A stretch of 64,000 nucleotides of DNA, from positions 4,154,001 through 4,218,000 of the forward strand of contig LSAX01000001.1 of NCBI GenBank assembly GCA_001557505.1, written 5' to 3'. Positions 1 through 10,997 of this stretch are shown here, piece by piece. The position numbers and the translations under genes were made by a program. The DNA comes from Reticulascus tulasneorum. Lineage: Eukaryota; Ascomycota; Sordariomycetes; Glomerellales; Reticulascaceae. The notes under the pieces were generated by a model. The model saw nothing but the letters and a program-made list of their open reading frames with translations, was not told where the DNA came from and made no database searches. Positions within the stretch are counted from its first letter, which is position 1, and each line of letters begins with the position of its first letter.

Positions 1-285
1 AGCCCTCTTGTTTGGCTTTACTCCCGGGAAACTACAGCTCTCTCGGAGAGGTGGGTTCCCTGCGTGCACACGATACGTTTGTATGTGACAATGCTTGCAG
101 CCACGCACGCCAAACGCAGCACCAAGTCAACATCAGAGTCTGTAATGAGTTGGGAGACACGGGGATGATGTCCGTGCCTCTTCAATCCGTCTTTGAAAGG
201 CCGGAGGTCCGTGTAGCGCATTAGATATGCCATGTAAGTTCATGCTATCTCGCGCTCGCACCAAGGATCCTACCAACGTCGCAAC

Positions 286-2436
286 CTAAGCACAGCATTT
301 CTCTAGCTCCTTCACAGCCAGCCAATTATATGCCTGTAGCCATTTGGGCTCCTCGGCTCCGTATTCAACCTCGAAGTCACTCTCAAGACATCGGCGAACC
401 ATATTGGTATATCGTCGACCAACGCACGATCCGAGATTTTCTGTTGCTATTTTGATCGCATCGCGTCGAAGAACTGCGAATGGATAAAGCTGATCCCACG
501 TGTGCCAGAATGATCCAACAAGGTGGTTGTCCATTGCCACGTCAGCATTAATTTCAACACCCTCCATCGCTTCCTCCGTCACCGCCTGACGCAGCGACTT
601 GATGTAGTAGTTGTAATCGACTCTCCATTTCGTCCTATGCTCGTCTTCCACCATGTCACCCTCCTGCTCGACCGGCGTGCATTGAAATAGTTAATTCGTC
701 GAGTTTTTGAGGCAAGGTCAATCCTTCCCAAGCCGGTGTTAGATCTGGTTCAGATTCAAATGCCCACTCACATCTGTACGAAGGCGGGCCATTGCAGACA
801 CGTATGTCTTCGATGGGCTTCCACAGTCCAATTTCAAGCAGCACAAGTCCCAGGGAGTAGTAGTCATGTCGCAATCCATAATAGGTTCTGGAGGAGTTGC
901 AGATTCGATAGTTGGCGAGCTCAGAAGAGTCTTCACCTTCACGGACTGTAGCGTCGTACGCGAATTGCGCGAAGTACTTGTGAAGCAAGTAGGCTGGATG
1001 TTGATAGATCCCATGCATTCTATCCCAAGGCAGATGCTGTACCGGCTTGCGTAAGTTTCGACCGGCCGAGAGAAGCCAAAGCCAACGAGGTATGGCTGTC
1101 GAAGATCATAGTTCTCCCCGTGCGGTTGATCAGCTCGTTTGAAAAGTACAATGTTCTTCGAGGATATGTCTCTGTGCAGCCATCCAGCTGAATGCATCTC
1201 AAACACATATGTGGCGATAGCCTTCGCCAATTCGAAGCGATCGTCAAGCATAGGAATCGCGCGCGATTTATCTGAGCCGGCAATTAAGTCGTGAAGTGTT
1301 ATAGGCTCCACCATAGGGCTAGCGACGTCTGGCAGCTGATACGCAATACTCGCCCGGGTCGATTCCGGTGTCGCCATGAAGCCTAAGCATCGGAGTGTTC
1401 TGAGATTATTCGCGGTTTTCGGTACGCTCAGAAGGACTGCAAGTTTGCAAATGTTCTTATAGGCGATCTCTTTTGATGCATCCCATGCCAATGTTGTATG
1501 TTTAGTTTCGACAAACACGCGGTGCTGCTGGCCTGACGAATCCGTGAAAGTTGCCAAACTGCAGTCGCTTCCATCCAGCTCTAACTGTGCTGGCAAGAGG
1601 TCCAGTCGCTTATGGTCTTCGTCCAGGTCTGGGGTGTTTGAATGAATTTCTAATGCGTGGGAAGCAATGGACGAGATGACGCCGTGAGTGCGTGTTCCGG
1701 CGCTAACATTCAAGTCGCCAAGTCCAGAGTTCAAAGACTGGAGCTGGACAAGGAGCTCGCGATTGGCGGATGCGACTACGGATGCTAGCACATCCCGGCT
1801 GATTGTGACACTAATATCGTGTGGATGTAGGCTGTAGAGGTTGTCATTGTAGTATCTCAGTTGGCTGAGGAGTTTCTCAAAGCCATCCTTGTCTCTGATG
1901 GCCCATTGCAGCTTTGAAATTATGGACAATGTTTTCTTAGCATAGCTATGCCTCGTTCCATGTGCATTCTTGGTCTCTATCGCAGCCCCATGTGCTAGTA
2001 TCACAGGAGTTTGAACCTCTTGCGGCACGATTGATGGAGGTTGATCAACAGGCGCGGTTTCCGGCAGTACATGTAATCCGTACCGCTTAGTCAAGGAATC
2101 AACGTCCTCGAGCACATCTTTAATGAAAGTCAACGTCTTTGTGATGGTTTCGTAGAGGTATCTGTTATGCAGAATGCGGGGATGGATTCCGAGCTTGTTG
2201 AAAGAGTTGGCAGCGTTGGTGGCAGCGTTGGTAGCAGCATCGGCAGGAGTAAGAAAGCCAGATCCGTCACCCCATTGTATCAATCGACGCTCTTCAATGA
2301 TAAGTATGGCGCCGAAGTGTGCTGATGTCTTCTCGAGATTGCTGCCCTCTAGAAACAGCCTGTATGCCGTCGTTGACTGATCGAACAACTGAAGGAGCAA
2401 GGAGACAGCCCCTACCGCGAGACCTGCAACTTCCAT
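286..2436 (-). pseudogene. HeLo-domain plus pseudokinase protein, broken by two frameshifts
   Basis: The N-terminus (MEVAGLAVGAVSLLLQLFD, from the ATG at 2436; the frame upstream has only a TTG) resembles the HeLo/prion-inhibition domain of fungal incompatibility proteins. The C-terminal part is protein-kinase-like: LHRDISSKNIVLFKR carries the HRD catalytic loop, but the DFG site reads GFG (LVGFGFSRP), so the metal-binding Asp is missing; then YYSLGLVLLEIGLW. The kinase part is split over three frames: 2436 to about 1065, about 1065 to 690, and about 670 to 286. The first and last segments share a frame and the middle one is shifted. No GT-AG intron of plausible size joins them (the only candidate near 1040 is 23 nt). 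Such proteins are thought to trigger or transmit cell-death signals in heterokaryon incompatibility. It is either a pseudogene or carries two sequence errors. Family call fairly sure; inactivation is inference. Confidence 0.7.
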
Positions 2437-3066
2437 CTCAGATCGTACAGGGCAGCGCAAAATGGCAGTTTAAAAGAAGGTAGGATTTGTGTTGGAGATC
2501 ATGTTCCCAGGCGCAATGGATGTTAAAAACTAGACGAAACGCCTTATGTCCATTGAAATAGGATATCAAGCCCGTTTTGCGAAACCTCATTTGGCTGGCA
2601 GCATGTGTAACTGTCTCGAAGTGGGCTGCCGACTAAAACCCCCCAATCAGATGCGGGAGGCATAGGTAGTCACAGAGTCAGTCACCTGACTCAACATAGG
2701 TATCCAACCTACCTAGTAAGGTACCTAGGTAAGGTAACACACTTCGCACACCCGTTGTCATCCCCTACCTTGTACAGGCTGGATGACTGGGCACTGGGCA
2801 TCGTCACACACTCCGACTGCAGCAAGCCACGTCAACGGGAGTGGCTGGCCGCTGGCCCTGTTCACTCCCTCCCTGGCAAATCCAAATGGTACGCGCCTCA
2901 TTGCCTGATTGTGTGCGGCAAATTTCCACTCGTAGAATGGCTTTGAGACACAGCCTGGTTGACGACACGCATGTAGAAATATCCAACTTTTGTTTGCCAT
3001 GCATTACGGACCACCAGCACATTTCTATGTGTCTACTGCGTCATTTGCGCCGTTTTCCACGCTGCG
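2437..3066. other. Intergenic, divergent promoters of HeLo-kinase and HET genes
   Basis: No gene is seen. About 630 nt separate two divergently transcribed incompatibility-type genes, so the interval probably holds both promoters. Around 2700-2745 there is a run of short TACCTA/TAGGTA words including a perfect 10-nt palindrome (TACCTAGGTA, 2722-2731). The same word family recurs near 32970-33000. Confidence 0.6.
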
Positions 3067-5151
3067 ATGGCTCTCCAGGACTCCTCTCCAAGTCAAGCGG
3101 CCCAGCAATGCCGTTCCTGCCGTAGCGTCCACTTCGTGGAGCTCATGCGGCGCTCGCCAAGGACAGGCTCGCCAAAATATGTCTTGTCCCTTGAGGATGC
3201 CGACGAGTCTCCATCCTGTCCCACATGCAACTTCTTCCGAAAGTGTGCATCAGGAAATGAGGGAACTCGCGTCGGCTCCGGAGAGATATTCGTTTACCTG
3301 CATACGACGGCAGCAGCCTTCGCCATTCCGCCACTCATCCCTGGTTTTGTCAGTTCGAATTGTCTAACACTATACCATGGCGAAACCAAGACGGAAGGCT
3401 GCATACTTGGCACATCTGACATTTACCAGCCTGGTCAAGTTCCGACAATCACTGGCCGCAAGATTGTTCCCAATATGATTGACTTCGATCTGATAAAGCA
3501 ATGGATCGGGTACTGCGATGGTCATCATGGATCCTTATGCAGTATCTCCAGCCGCCCGTCCTCTCACGATCTACGGGTTATTAACTGCAGGTCCAGACGG
3601 ATTCTCAACCTACCTGGAGAAGAACAGTACGCAACGCTGAGTTATGTCTGGGGAGCTTCCATCCAGCCTCTCAGTGCCACTGAGGAAGCGCTCCCGAATC
3701 TTACTCCGAAAACTATCGAAGACGCGATTCTCGTATGCACACACCTCGGTATTCAATACCTTTGGGTGGATAGGTACTGTATTCCGCAAGACAACGCGAA
3801 GGAAAAGCACAGACAGCTCCAGAATATGGATCGCATCTATGCCTATTCGACAGTTACCATTATCGCAGCAGCCGGCGATAATGCTGATTATGGCCTCCCC
3901 GGGGTTTCATCCACAACCAGAGAGCCTCAACAAGTGTTAGATAACTCATTTGTCTATTGTGAAAATCCCAAAGAGAAGATTCAACTGTCCACATGGAACA
4001 CGCGGGGTTGGACGTATCAAGAAGCCCTATTGTCTCGCCGAAAACTTGTCTTCACGACATTGGAGATATACTACCAATGTAACGGCATGCACCAGGTTGA
4101 AAGCGCCGCGGCGGATTTGGGTGTTCTTCATGGGCTCAGTCCGTCAATGCATCCTCACATTGACTTCGGTCATTGCTTTCCCGTGGTAGAGCAGCCGCCA
4201 CCTTCGTTATCTTTAATTGATAGAATCTGCGAATATACAGTTCGGGACCTGTCCTATGAAGATGACGCTATCAATGCCTTCCGTGGAGTCTTTCACCTGT
4301 TCGATAACATCGAACATCCAGTCCGGCATATTTGCGGTGTTCCGCTTTTTGCGCCCGAGTCTTTTTCATCTTCAAATCGGAACAGTAGTGGAGAGCTCAT
4401 GAGCTTGGTCAATGGACTAATGTGGAATTTCCGTTTGCCAATGGTGCGACGTTCTGCTCCCATACCAAGTTGGAGCTGGGCAGGGTGGCGGCGCCGAAAG
4501 AATAGTGCTCCGATCCGTTCAACCTCGGCTCCTGAAGTCCTAAAATTTCTCTCCTTCTACCGTGGCAACTTTTCCACTTGGGGGAGAAGAACTGACTGCT
4601 TTGAGACATACGAAGACATACCAGCTTCAGTGTTCATTGAGTTCAAGGGTGGCAATATTGAATCCTGGCTCGAAGATGGTGCCGCAAATCAGTTGCTTCT
4701 GAGCAATATGGAGGGGGCAGGCGATATTCCGCGCTATCTGCGGATCACCGGGTGGGTTATCGAGCTTACGATACGCAGAACTTCGACGAGGCAAGGCTCC
4801 TACCAATGGATATTGATGTCTCCAGGCTCTCTCTTACCTGCGGATGCTTCCATGGTGTGGACTGGGGTCCGTATTATCGTGGGTTTCTCTGGAGTTGACG
4901 CGAATGATTTGGCTTCGTCCTTGGGAGAGACGGCGGTGCTTTCAGGGCTTATCATCGGATCGAGTGGCCCAAACGCCGAGGGAAGAACCAAATTGTCTGT
5001 CATGGTTCTTAGGCAGGATCCAGTCGTGTCGACGTTTGAGAGATTGCACTGTCAGGAGTTCTTCCATATGGGCTGGATTACACCAAAAAGCCAGGATACA
5101 GCACTCCTCGGTGATATACCGCTGGTGAGGAGAGAGATTCGTTTGGGCTAG
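3067..5151 (+). CDS. HET domain (heterokaryon incompatibility) protein
   Basis: A single-exon 694-residue protein. The HET domain starts at about residue 188 with YATLSYVWG and continues with PKTIEDAI, the core LGIQYLWVDRYCIPQDN, the MDRIYAYSTVTIIAAAG block and GLPGVS, in the usual order. The N-terminus has two CxxC pairs (CRSC near residue 17, CPTC near residue 56) that could bind zinc, as in other long HET proteins. HET domains drive regulated cell death after fusion of unlike hyphae and act in the cytoplasm; what this copy recognises is unknown. The C-terminal 350 residues have no motif I recognise apart from a W-rich patch (PSWSWAGW) common after HET domains. The start is the first ATG before the conserved part. 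It faces the broken HeLo-kinase gene and may be part of an allorecognition island. Confidence 0.93.
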   Translation: MALQDSSPSQAAQQCRSCRSVHFVELMRRSPRTGSPKYVLSLEDADESPSCPTCNFFRKCASGNEGTRVGSGEIFVYLHTTAAAFAIPPLIPGFVSSNCLTLYHGETKTEGCILGTSDIYQPGQVPTITGRKIVPNMIDFDLIKQWIGYCDGHHGSLCSISSRPSSHDLRVINCRSRRILNLPGEEQYATLSYVWGASIQPLSATEEALPNLTPKTIEDAILVCTHLGIQYLWVDRYCIPQDNAKEKHRQLQNMDRIYAYSTVTIIAAAGDNADYGLPGVSSTTREPQQVLDNSFVYCENPKEKIQLSTWNTRGWTYQEALLSRRKLVFTTLEIYYQCNGMHQVESAAADLGVLHGLSPSMHPHIDFGHCFPVVEQPPPSLSLIDRICEYTVRDLSYEDDAINAFRGVFHLFDNIEHPVRHICGVPLFAPESFSSSNRNSSGELMSLVNGLMWNFRLPMVRRSAPIPSWSWAGWRRRKNSAPIRSTSAPEVLKFLSFYRGNFSTWGRRTDCFETYEDIPASVFIEFKGGNIESWLEDGAANQLLLSNMEGAGDIPRYLRITGWVIELTIRRTSTRQGSYQWILMSPGSLLPADASMVWTGVRIIVGFSGVDANDLASSLGETAVLSGLIIGSSGPNAEGRTKLSVMVLRQDPVVSTFERLHCQEFFHMGWITPKSQDTALLGDIPLVRREIRLG

Positions 5152-5761
5152 CGTTAGCCCGCGACACGTTGCAATGTTTGAAGGACTCCCATAAATATCT
5201 AGACAATATTTAAACAAGTAACTTGTTCTTTTTAGCATGTTCACGTTGTTTAGTGACTGTAGAAGTCTTTGCAAGACTTCAATTTTAATGTCTTCTTGTT
5301 AGTCACACAACCCATCTTTTTGTCTAGTTGGTCTTTTCTCGACAGGCGTTCGTTGTAGTACGCTTGAGCAGAGGTTTATACATGGGGGTTTGAAAAGAAT
5401 AACGGTAAATTTGGCTTCTGGCTTTGAGTGGCTCTTCCCTAGATAAATGGTCAAGACCGGCTGTGCATGTGCTGGTAAGTCAACGCAACAGCATACACCA
5501 AATGGAAATGAAGCCCCAGAATCTATCCACTAGACGCAGGCAGTGCAAAGCTGGCACTGAATATGATGATCCCCACTCCCTTAGATATATAGCAACACAT
5601 ACAGGAGTTCACACATTGGCATATTCGTCGTGATACTGGCCGACGGTTGCCTGGTGACTGGTAGGAAATATGTAGGACGAGAGATATGATCAATGTATAT
5701 TAGTCTTGACTGGCAACAGCGGCCCTTTTCTACACAACGTACCAAGCTGGTGGCTCTCATT
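5152..5761. other. Intergenic, 3' flank of HET gene with repeat copy A
   Basis: No gene is seen. The interval between the HET stop and the end of the convergent secreted-protein gene is AT-richer than the coding DNA. It contains one copy (about 5330-5393) of a short diverged direct repeat whose partner lies at about 7051-7113. Confidence 0.55.
5330..5393 (+). repeat. Diverged direct repeat, copy A
   Basis: The core AGTACGCTTGAGCAGAGG followed by TTTATACATGGGGGTTT matches, with scattered differences, a stretch at about 7051-7113 in the same orientation (AGTACGCTTGGGCAGAGC, then TTTAGATATGGGAGTTT). Both are preceded by a TTTTCTC word. The copies bracket the secreted-protein gene. I do not recognise a known element. 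Confidence 0.5.
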
Positions 5762-6484
5762 TTACTCAGGCCGCGCGATACCCACACCAAACTGTCCGTT
5801 AATAGTTGTCTCAAAACCCCTGACCGTGTTATCGCCTCGGAAACAGACATCCATAATACGTCCACCAGTACGAGCAACGTTATTACTAGTAAGCATTAGT
5901 AAGGTTTTGATTTAAGAGGCGTATACACCGACCAGCTGTCCGTCTTCGGCCTGCCATCAGCGTTCGGGCCGCCTTGTGCCCCCCATATCCACGCCCTGCC
6001 ACAAGTCCGGAAATTTTGTACCGCCCAACCGTGGACAGTACAATCCCTGCTTCCAATACTAGCAAGGTAGTTAATGCAGGCGACCGCATCTGGAGCCTAG
6101 TCATATTATTAATATGAAACTCTTTTTTTGTGTCCGTTCTATAAGATTCTTCTTACCGGAGCTGAAGTAACACCGCCATCCTCATAACAGTAAACGCGCT
6201 TCTGTAGTGCCCTTGCTTCGAGATCTACCCACTCAAGCGTAAGAATTTTGCCACTAATCTTGAAGATAAATCGTCAGCTTACCAATGTCTGTGCTGTTAA
6301 TTAATGCAACGTGAGCTTCGAGTGCTTCCTCTGGTGTGAGATGCTTTGCGTTGGGATTGGCTATGATGCCGTCAACCCATTGCTCGAAAGACACGAACGT
6401 GGCCGCCTTCGCGTCACGTTGGGTTGTAATAGCGACCGCCTCGCCCAAGGACAGGAGTGCCAGAAATGGGAGGGAGAACTTCAT
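5762..6484 (-). CDS. Small secreted protein, effector-like candidate (4 exons)
   Basis: Exons 6484-6283, 6224-6157, 6096-5927 and 5885-5762 join in frame into 187 residues. The introns are 58, 60 and 41 nt; the last has a TACTAAT branch site just before its TAG. Residues 1-18 (MKFSLPFLALLSLGEAVA) form a signal peptide. A Leu/Glu/Ala-rich stretch follows, then a possible KR processing site before VYCYEDGG. The mature C-terminal part contains the five Cys residues and Gly-rich segments (TCGRAWIWGAQGG, ARTGGRIMDVCF, NGQFGVGIARP), like a compact secreted domain. I do not recognise the family; the size, signal peptide and location among incompatibility genes make an effector or antagonistic role possible but unproven. 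A one-exon reading would stop after 76 residues and lose all Cys residues, so I prefer the spliced model. Confidence 0.7.
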
Positions 6485-7320
6485 GATGTGAATATGCGTA
6501 GACTCTGCCCGAGGCTGTTGAAACAGTTGGATCTTGTTTGATGTCGATTATAAAGTGCTTGAGGCTTTTGTCAAGTCGCTACAGGGCGGGATTTCACCGT
6601 CATTTATACTTTAGCATCTCGTACGGCAAGTTGGGAGATGACATCCTATTCTAGGTATTTTGGCCGGCTTAACCTAGAGAGCCCTGTAATATCTACGTAG
6701 GACACTTTTCAGGTCAATATGGACATATCACCTAGTTCTGGAAGTGGCGAGGACAGCATTGTTTGCTAGTATCGAAGTACGAGATAATTAAGCACATTCT
6801 ATGAGACCAGAGACCAATCCAGAGTGAGCCCGAAGTACCGCCAGGTGGCATGCAAGATCGGCTCCTACATGAAAAGTGTTGGACCACGGACTCGCGGACC
6901 CATCGAACCCGCGGAGCCGCGGACCTGTGGATAGTAAGCTACGCGTATCTTCTGTGGATGCCAAAAGAGGATGTAAAAAGTGAGGATGTAAAAAGTGGGG
7001 TCAATTCAACTGGATCACGCCGCCCGCCACTCTTATTTGTTTCGTTACCCTTTTCTCAACAACTTTTTGTAGTAATTAGTACGCTTGGGCAGAGCTTTAG
7101 ATATGGGAGTTTAAGTCGTACCATCCGGAACAAACATGTCGTACCCTGAGCAAGAAATCAAACCTAGATATGCGACTGGCTGCCTTGTTGCCCGACGTGC
7201 CAGACCCCGATCGTCCAGTGACAAATGATACCGTTCTCAACCCATCAGTATTCGCGCCATGTATGTGTCTCTCACTATGTACGAATGTTGCAGGGATAAA
7301 TTCGTTGTAACCTTCTAGTT
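6485..7320. other. Intergenic with GC-rich triplet patch, 15-bp duplication and repeat copy B
   Basis: No gene is seen. The stretch 6883-6930 is a patch of CGGACC/CGCGGA-like words unlike its AT-rich surroundings. At 6967-6996 a 15-nt unit (GAGGATGTAAAAAGT) is duplicated in tandem. Repeat copy B follows at about 7051-7113. Confidence 0.5.
7051..7113 (+). repeat. Diverged direct repeat, copy B
   Basis: Partner of the copy at about 5330-5393, same orientation. Copy A lies just 3' of a HET gene, so copy B may mark the 3' flank of a lost duplicate; this is inference. Confidence 0.45.
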
Positions 7321-9913
7321 TCATCTCCCCACCGGCGTCTCTAGCAATCCCTTGCACCACATCAGCCAAGCGACATGCCTCCTCCAGCTCCTCTCTCTTC
7401 TCTGTGCCCATATCATGGTTTTCACAACATAGTCCAACGCACGGCAAGAGTCCTCTTCGTGGACTTCCAAACATTCATCTCCATGGTGGTGATTGTAGGC
7501 CATCATATGAAGCTCGTCCCCGAGCTCATCAACAACGACCGAGAAGAACTCGTCAAAGGGCATATGCCTCTCAAAATCATCGGATCTGCCACCACAAATC
7601 TTGCAAGGCTTGCTAATTTGGGTTTCGGGATTCAGAGCTGGAGGAGGATGGGTAATATTCTTCGATCTCTGGTCCAGAGTCAGCTGGAGCTTGGCGTCGA
7701 TCTCGGCGTCAGATTGTGTAATGTGGCAGCGTCTGTCAACTTCGATGATGTCTTTTTTCATGCATCGTCCTGCCTTTTGTATAGCGCTGCAGAACAGCGG
7801 CCATGCTCTTGGCGTCATGGCTACATCGATGGGTGTAGCTTGGTAGCAGTTTTCATCTGTAGGCTGACATCCATTTTCAATCAGTAAAACAAGGAGGCTG
7901 ATTATTGATGTCGTTGTTTCCGTGTTCATATTGTAACTGGTGTTGCAAGCACTTAATCTCCTGAGCAATAGGTGCAAGCAGCCCTCCCCATCTGTGTTGA
8001 CCGCCCTCAAATTGGCGCCGGCATTGATAAGTTGCATTGCAATGTTGGGTACCGTTGCAGGCGGCTCATGGTATAGAGCATAGAGAAGCGGGGTGTTTCC
8101 GTTGGCATCTTGAGATTCCAAATCGGCTATAGATCCCAAGGCAGGTTGGAACATGTCTAATGCCGCGAGTTTCGAGTGTTGCCTTCGAAGAACACAGTGC
8201 CAAAGACTGGCAGGAGCAAGCTTTGCCCCCTTTCTTCGCTTATAATGGTATGAACGATGTGCTTCGGACGAGTTCTGATAATCCATCAAGAGTTGGATGA
8301 TTCTTAAGGCTTCTTCATTTTCATTTTCAGTCCCACAGATTGCCAAAGGAAGATCTGCAACTGCAACTGCCAAGGCGTGGTCGCCGTATCTAAAAGAGTT
8401 AGCCATGTAGTTGTTGTTCAGTTGTCATTCCAACTCAAGAAAATAGGCATAATACCTGTTGCAATCAGAAGGGTCGGCCCCTTCCTGGAGAAGAGTGCGA
8501 CACATGTCGTAGTTGTAGTGTTTAAAGATGGTATACTGGCAAGCCATCAGCTGACAATAAATCTTTGAATACGTAGGATCTTACCCATAGTAGTGTGTTG
8601 CCGTCCTCATCTCGGTCATTCGGCGATACTTCCCTCTTTGACATCATCTTCCGAATAGCTGCCCTGTCCCCCATGGCGATAGCTTTGAAGACTGGCGAAC
8701 CCTTGGCGTGAACTCTGAACGTAGTAAGTGTTCTTTGAAGCCTGTGTTTGCATTGTGTGCCTTCAATGGAGCGTCTGAGGTTAACCAAGATGCCCGTCGA
8801 GGGCGATCCCGGATTTGAGAGAAATAGGAGCCGCATCATGCATTCTTCGGGTAATGCCATCGTGCTCGAGGCCCCCGAACGAAGGCTGATGAACATTATC
8901 ACAAGACATCCTGCTTTGGTGTCATACTGCACCTCTAGCGTGTCCACAAAGAAGATCTGATTCTCGTTGGAGTCTTCTGAGGAACACACCATGGATGACT
9001 GAAAACATGTAGCAGGGTGCTGAGACTGTGGACAATCGCAAATGACCGACGCAATGGTGCCGTGATTGACGGAACAGTCCCATGACATCTGACGTAGGTG
9101 TGCTTTGGCCCAAGTAGCTACATTTGTCGGAAATTCTTGAGCTCTGTCAGAATCAGTTACTGCGAAAGATCGTCTGACAAAGGGCATGATGTCTTCTAGC
9201 GTATCTACAGCAGCCTCCATAGAGCCGATCATAAGACCAGAATCTGGTGGCTCAAGGTAGTGCATATCTCTCCGCACTTCACAATGGCGAGGAGTATGGC
9301 TCTGCCGGAATGATTGAATCTTTTCCGTACTCCTGATTCCAGTATCGCAACCAGTTGCTTGCTCCTGTTGTAGCTCTCCCTTTCCAGTTGTCTCGGTTAG
9401 ACGGCAGGGCAGGTTCACCTTCACAGAGCTATAAGACCAAGTCAACTTCCGATGACGTAATCAGGACTGAGTAACCAACCTTGGTATCATCAATAACAAG
9501 AACTGAAGGGTTTGTCTATGTTCGACAAGACGAGAAGATATCTTCAGTACTTTTCGTTCATTGATAACTACCTTCGCTGGAGCTGTGAAGCGCGCCAGCA
9601 TTCTTCCGGTTCCTTGTGATTGCTTCAGAGCTACTTTCAACTCCAGAAAGTCGTCCTTCATGCTCGCAACCTCCGAGTCGATAGAGCTGATCAGCTGCCT
9701 GAGGTTTTGGTCCCCATCAGCGTCATGATTGTGGACATTGGAGTGCACAAATGACTCTATCGTGGCTATCATGGCTTGAAGCTGTTCAAGTTCCTTGCCG
9801 CGTCGTCTGAGGTCCGCCGACGCGCTCTTGAGCCTCGATGCAAGGTGGAACACCTCTCTTGCCAAGGCCAAGCCTTGTGCTAGACCGACCACTGTTGCCG
9901 CAAGTTCTGCCAT
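7321..9913 (-). CDS. Helo-like N-terminal domain plus ankyrin repeat protein
   Basis: Exons 9913-9480, 9428-8585, 8535-8456 and 8389-7321 join in frame into 808 residues (introns 51, 49 and 66 nt). The start ATG at 9913 gives MAELAATVVGLAQGLALA; the frame upstream has only a TTG. The first 145 residues are helical with hydrophobic heptads, like the Helo_like_N domain placed before STAND ATPases and ankyrin arrays in fungi. A less defined middle part follows. Ankyrin-type repeats then run over the exon 2/3 junction and through exon 4 (for example DEDGNTLLW, LLQEGADPSDCNRYGDHALAVAV, DANGNTPLLYAL, LINAGANLRAVNTDGEGCLHLL). The tail has CKICGG and acidic/His stretches. No NB-ARC or NACHT NTPase domain is seen, so this is a receptor-like protein without the ATPase. 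Likely role is intracellular recognition or scaffolding; ligand unknown. Confidence 0.8.
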
Positions 9914-10997
9914 GCTGTCGATACGAGAAATGTCGCAACTAGAAAACTCGACATCACTCGTTGGCCGATTTGCGAAGGTGCTCAACTACGGTAAAGATGG
10001 GCTGTTCAGTAGACGGTCATAAGGTGACTGTTTCACGCGTGGGGGTTCAAGGTTCGTCGGTGAAGCTCCGATCTCGTGAAGAGAGGGGCTGAGCAAGCGC
10101 TACGCGGAAAGATGCATACTGTGATTGGATGTCAGTCGTAAGGCAGAGCCAGCCACATGTATTGAATTGTGCATTCTTGACCCTCCGTAGGGGTGAAGAG
10201 ACAATTATTCCAACTATTTTCTTGGCCATCTTCTGTGGTTTACTATTTACGAAGAGCGTCAAGCCAATCTGTCTTTCATTCCTTAGGGTCCGTGTAGTGG
10301 AGATCCTGGGTGCCCCACACGGCCCCACGCCCGGCCCCTGCAGCGGGTTGTCTCCCAGCGGAGCCTGATTTCTTTTATAAGTTTGTTGGAATATGCATTC
10401 GCAGGTGTAAAAATGCCGCTGGCTGAGCGCAGCCCGAACCATTTTAGTTCCCGACTAATAACCTGGTTACATTTGCCGGGAATCGTATATTTCTAATGGG
10501 CTGTGGTTAATTCCCGGTTATTCTGTTGTGCTTGCAGGGTCCTGTGTAAGTTCGGTTTCACGGGCTGGCCAAACTGGAAGCATTCAACGTGTATGAATGG
10601 TTTAGGTACCCGGGGCTACAGGTTATGATTATCCCTAAAAACTAGACTCAGCCCAGCCTAGGTACAGACCAAGTAAAAGAGAAACGAATGCACTTTAAAA
10701 ACGGGGACATTATAAAAGCAACGCCGGGTAACTCTCGAATGTGTGCTAAGATGGGCAGACAATTCGTTTTTAATCAGTATGTGTTACCAATGAACAATTT
10801 TAGAGAACTTCAATACATTGGGGTGATCACGAATTCCAAGCCATGGCATAGGTAAATCAGATGGTGAGATTCCACTATATCAGTTCACCATACTTATTGT
10901 TATCTAGAATACCAATAAGCATTTGAGGCCCTTGCAGTGACATGACCTCGAGCCGACTCCCAAACATTTACAATGACACCATTGCGTGCCATCCATC
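9914..10997. other. Intergenic, no gene seen
   Basis: Contains the presumed promoter of the Helo-like/ankyrin gene and the 3' flank of the secreted-protein gene. Short ORFs here lack ATG starts or recognisable motifs. The part from 10450 to 10900 is AT-rich. Confidence 0.5.

Noticed and set aside
1018..1070. A 23-nt GT-AG intron explaining the first frame break
   Set aside because: Far below the shortest introns seen here (41 nt); a one-base difference is simpler.
739..2460. A 573-codon frame with its first possible start at 2460 as the complete HeLo-kinase protein
   Set aside because: Position 2460 is TTG and the HeLo domain begins at the ATG at 2436. Past about 1065 the frame loses the kinase motifs, which continue in another frame.
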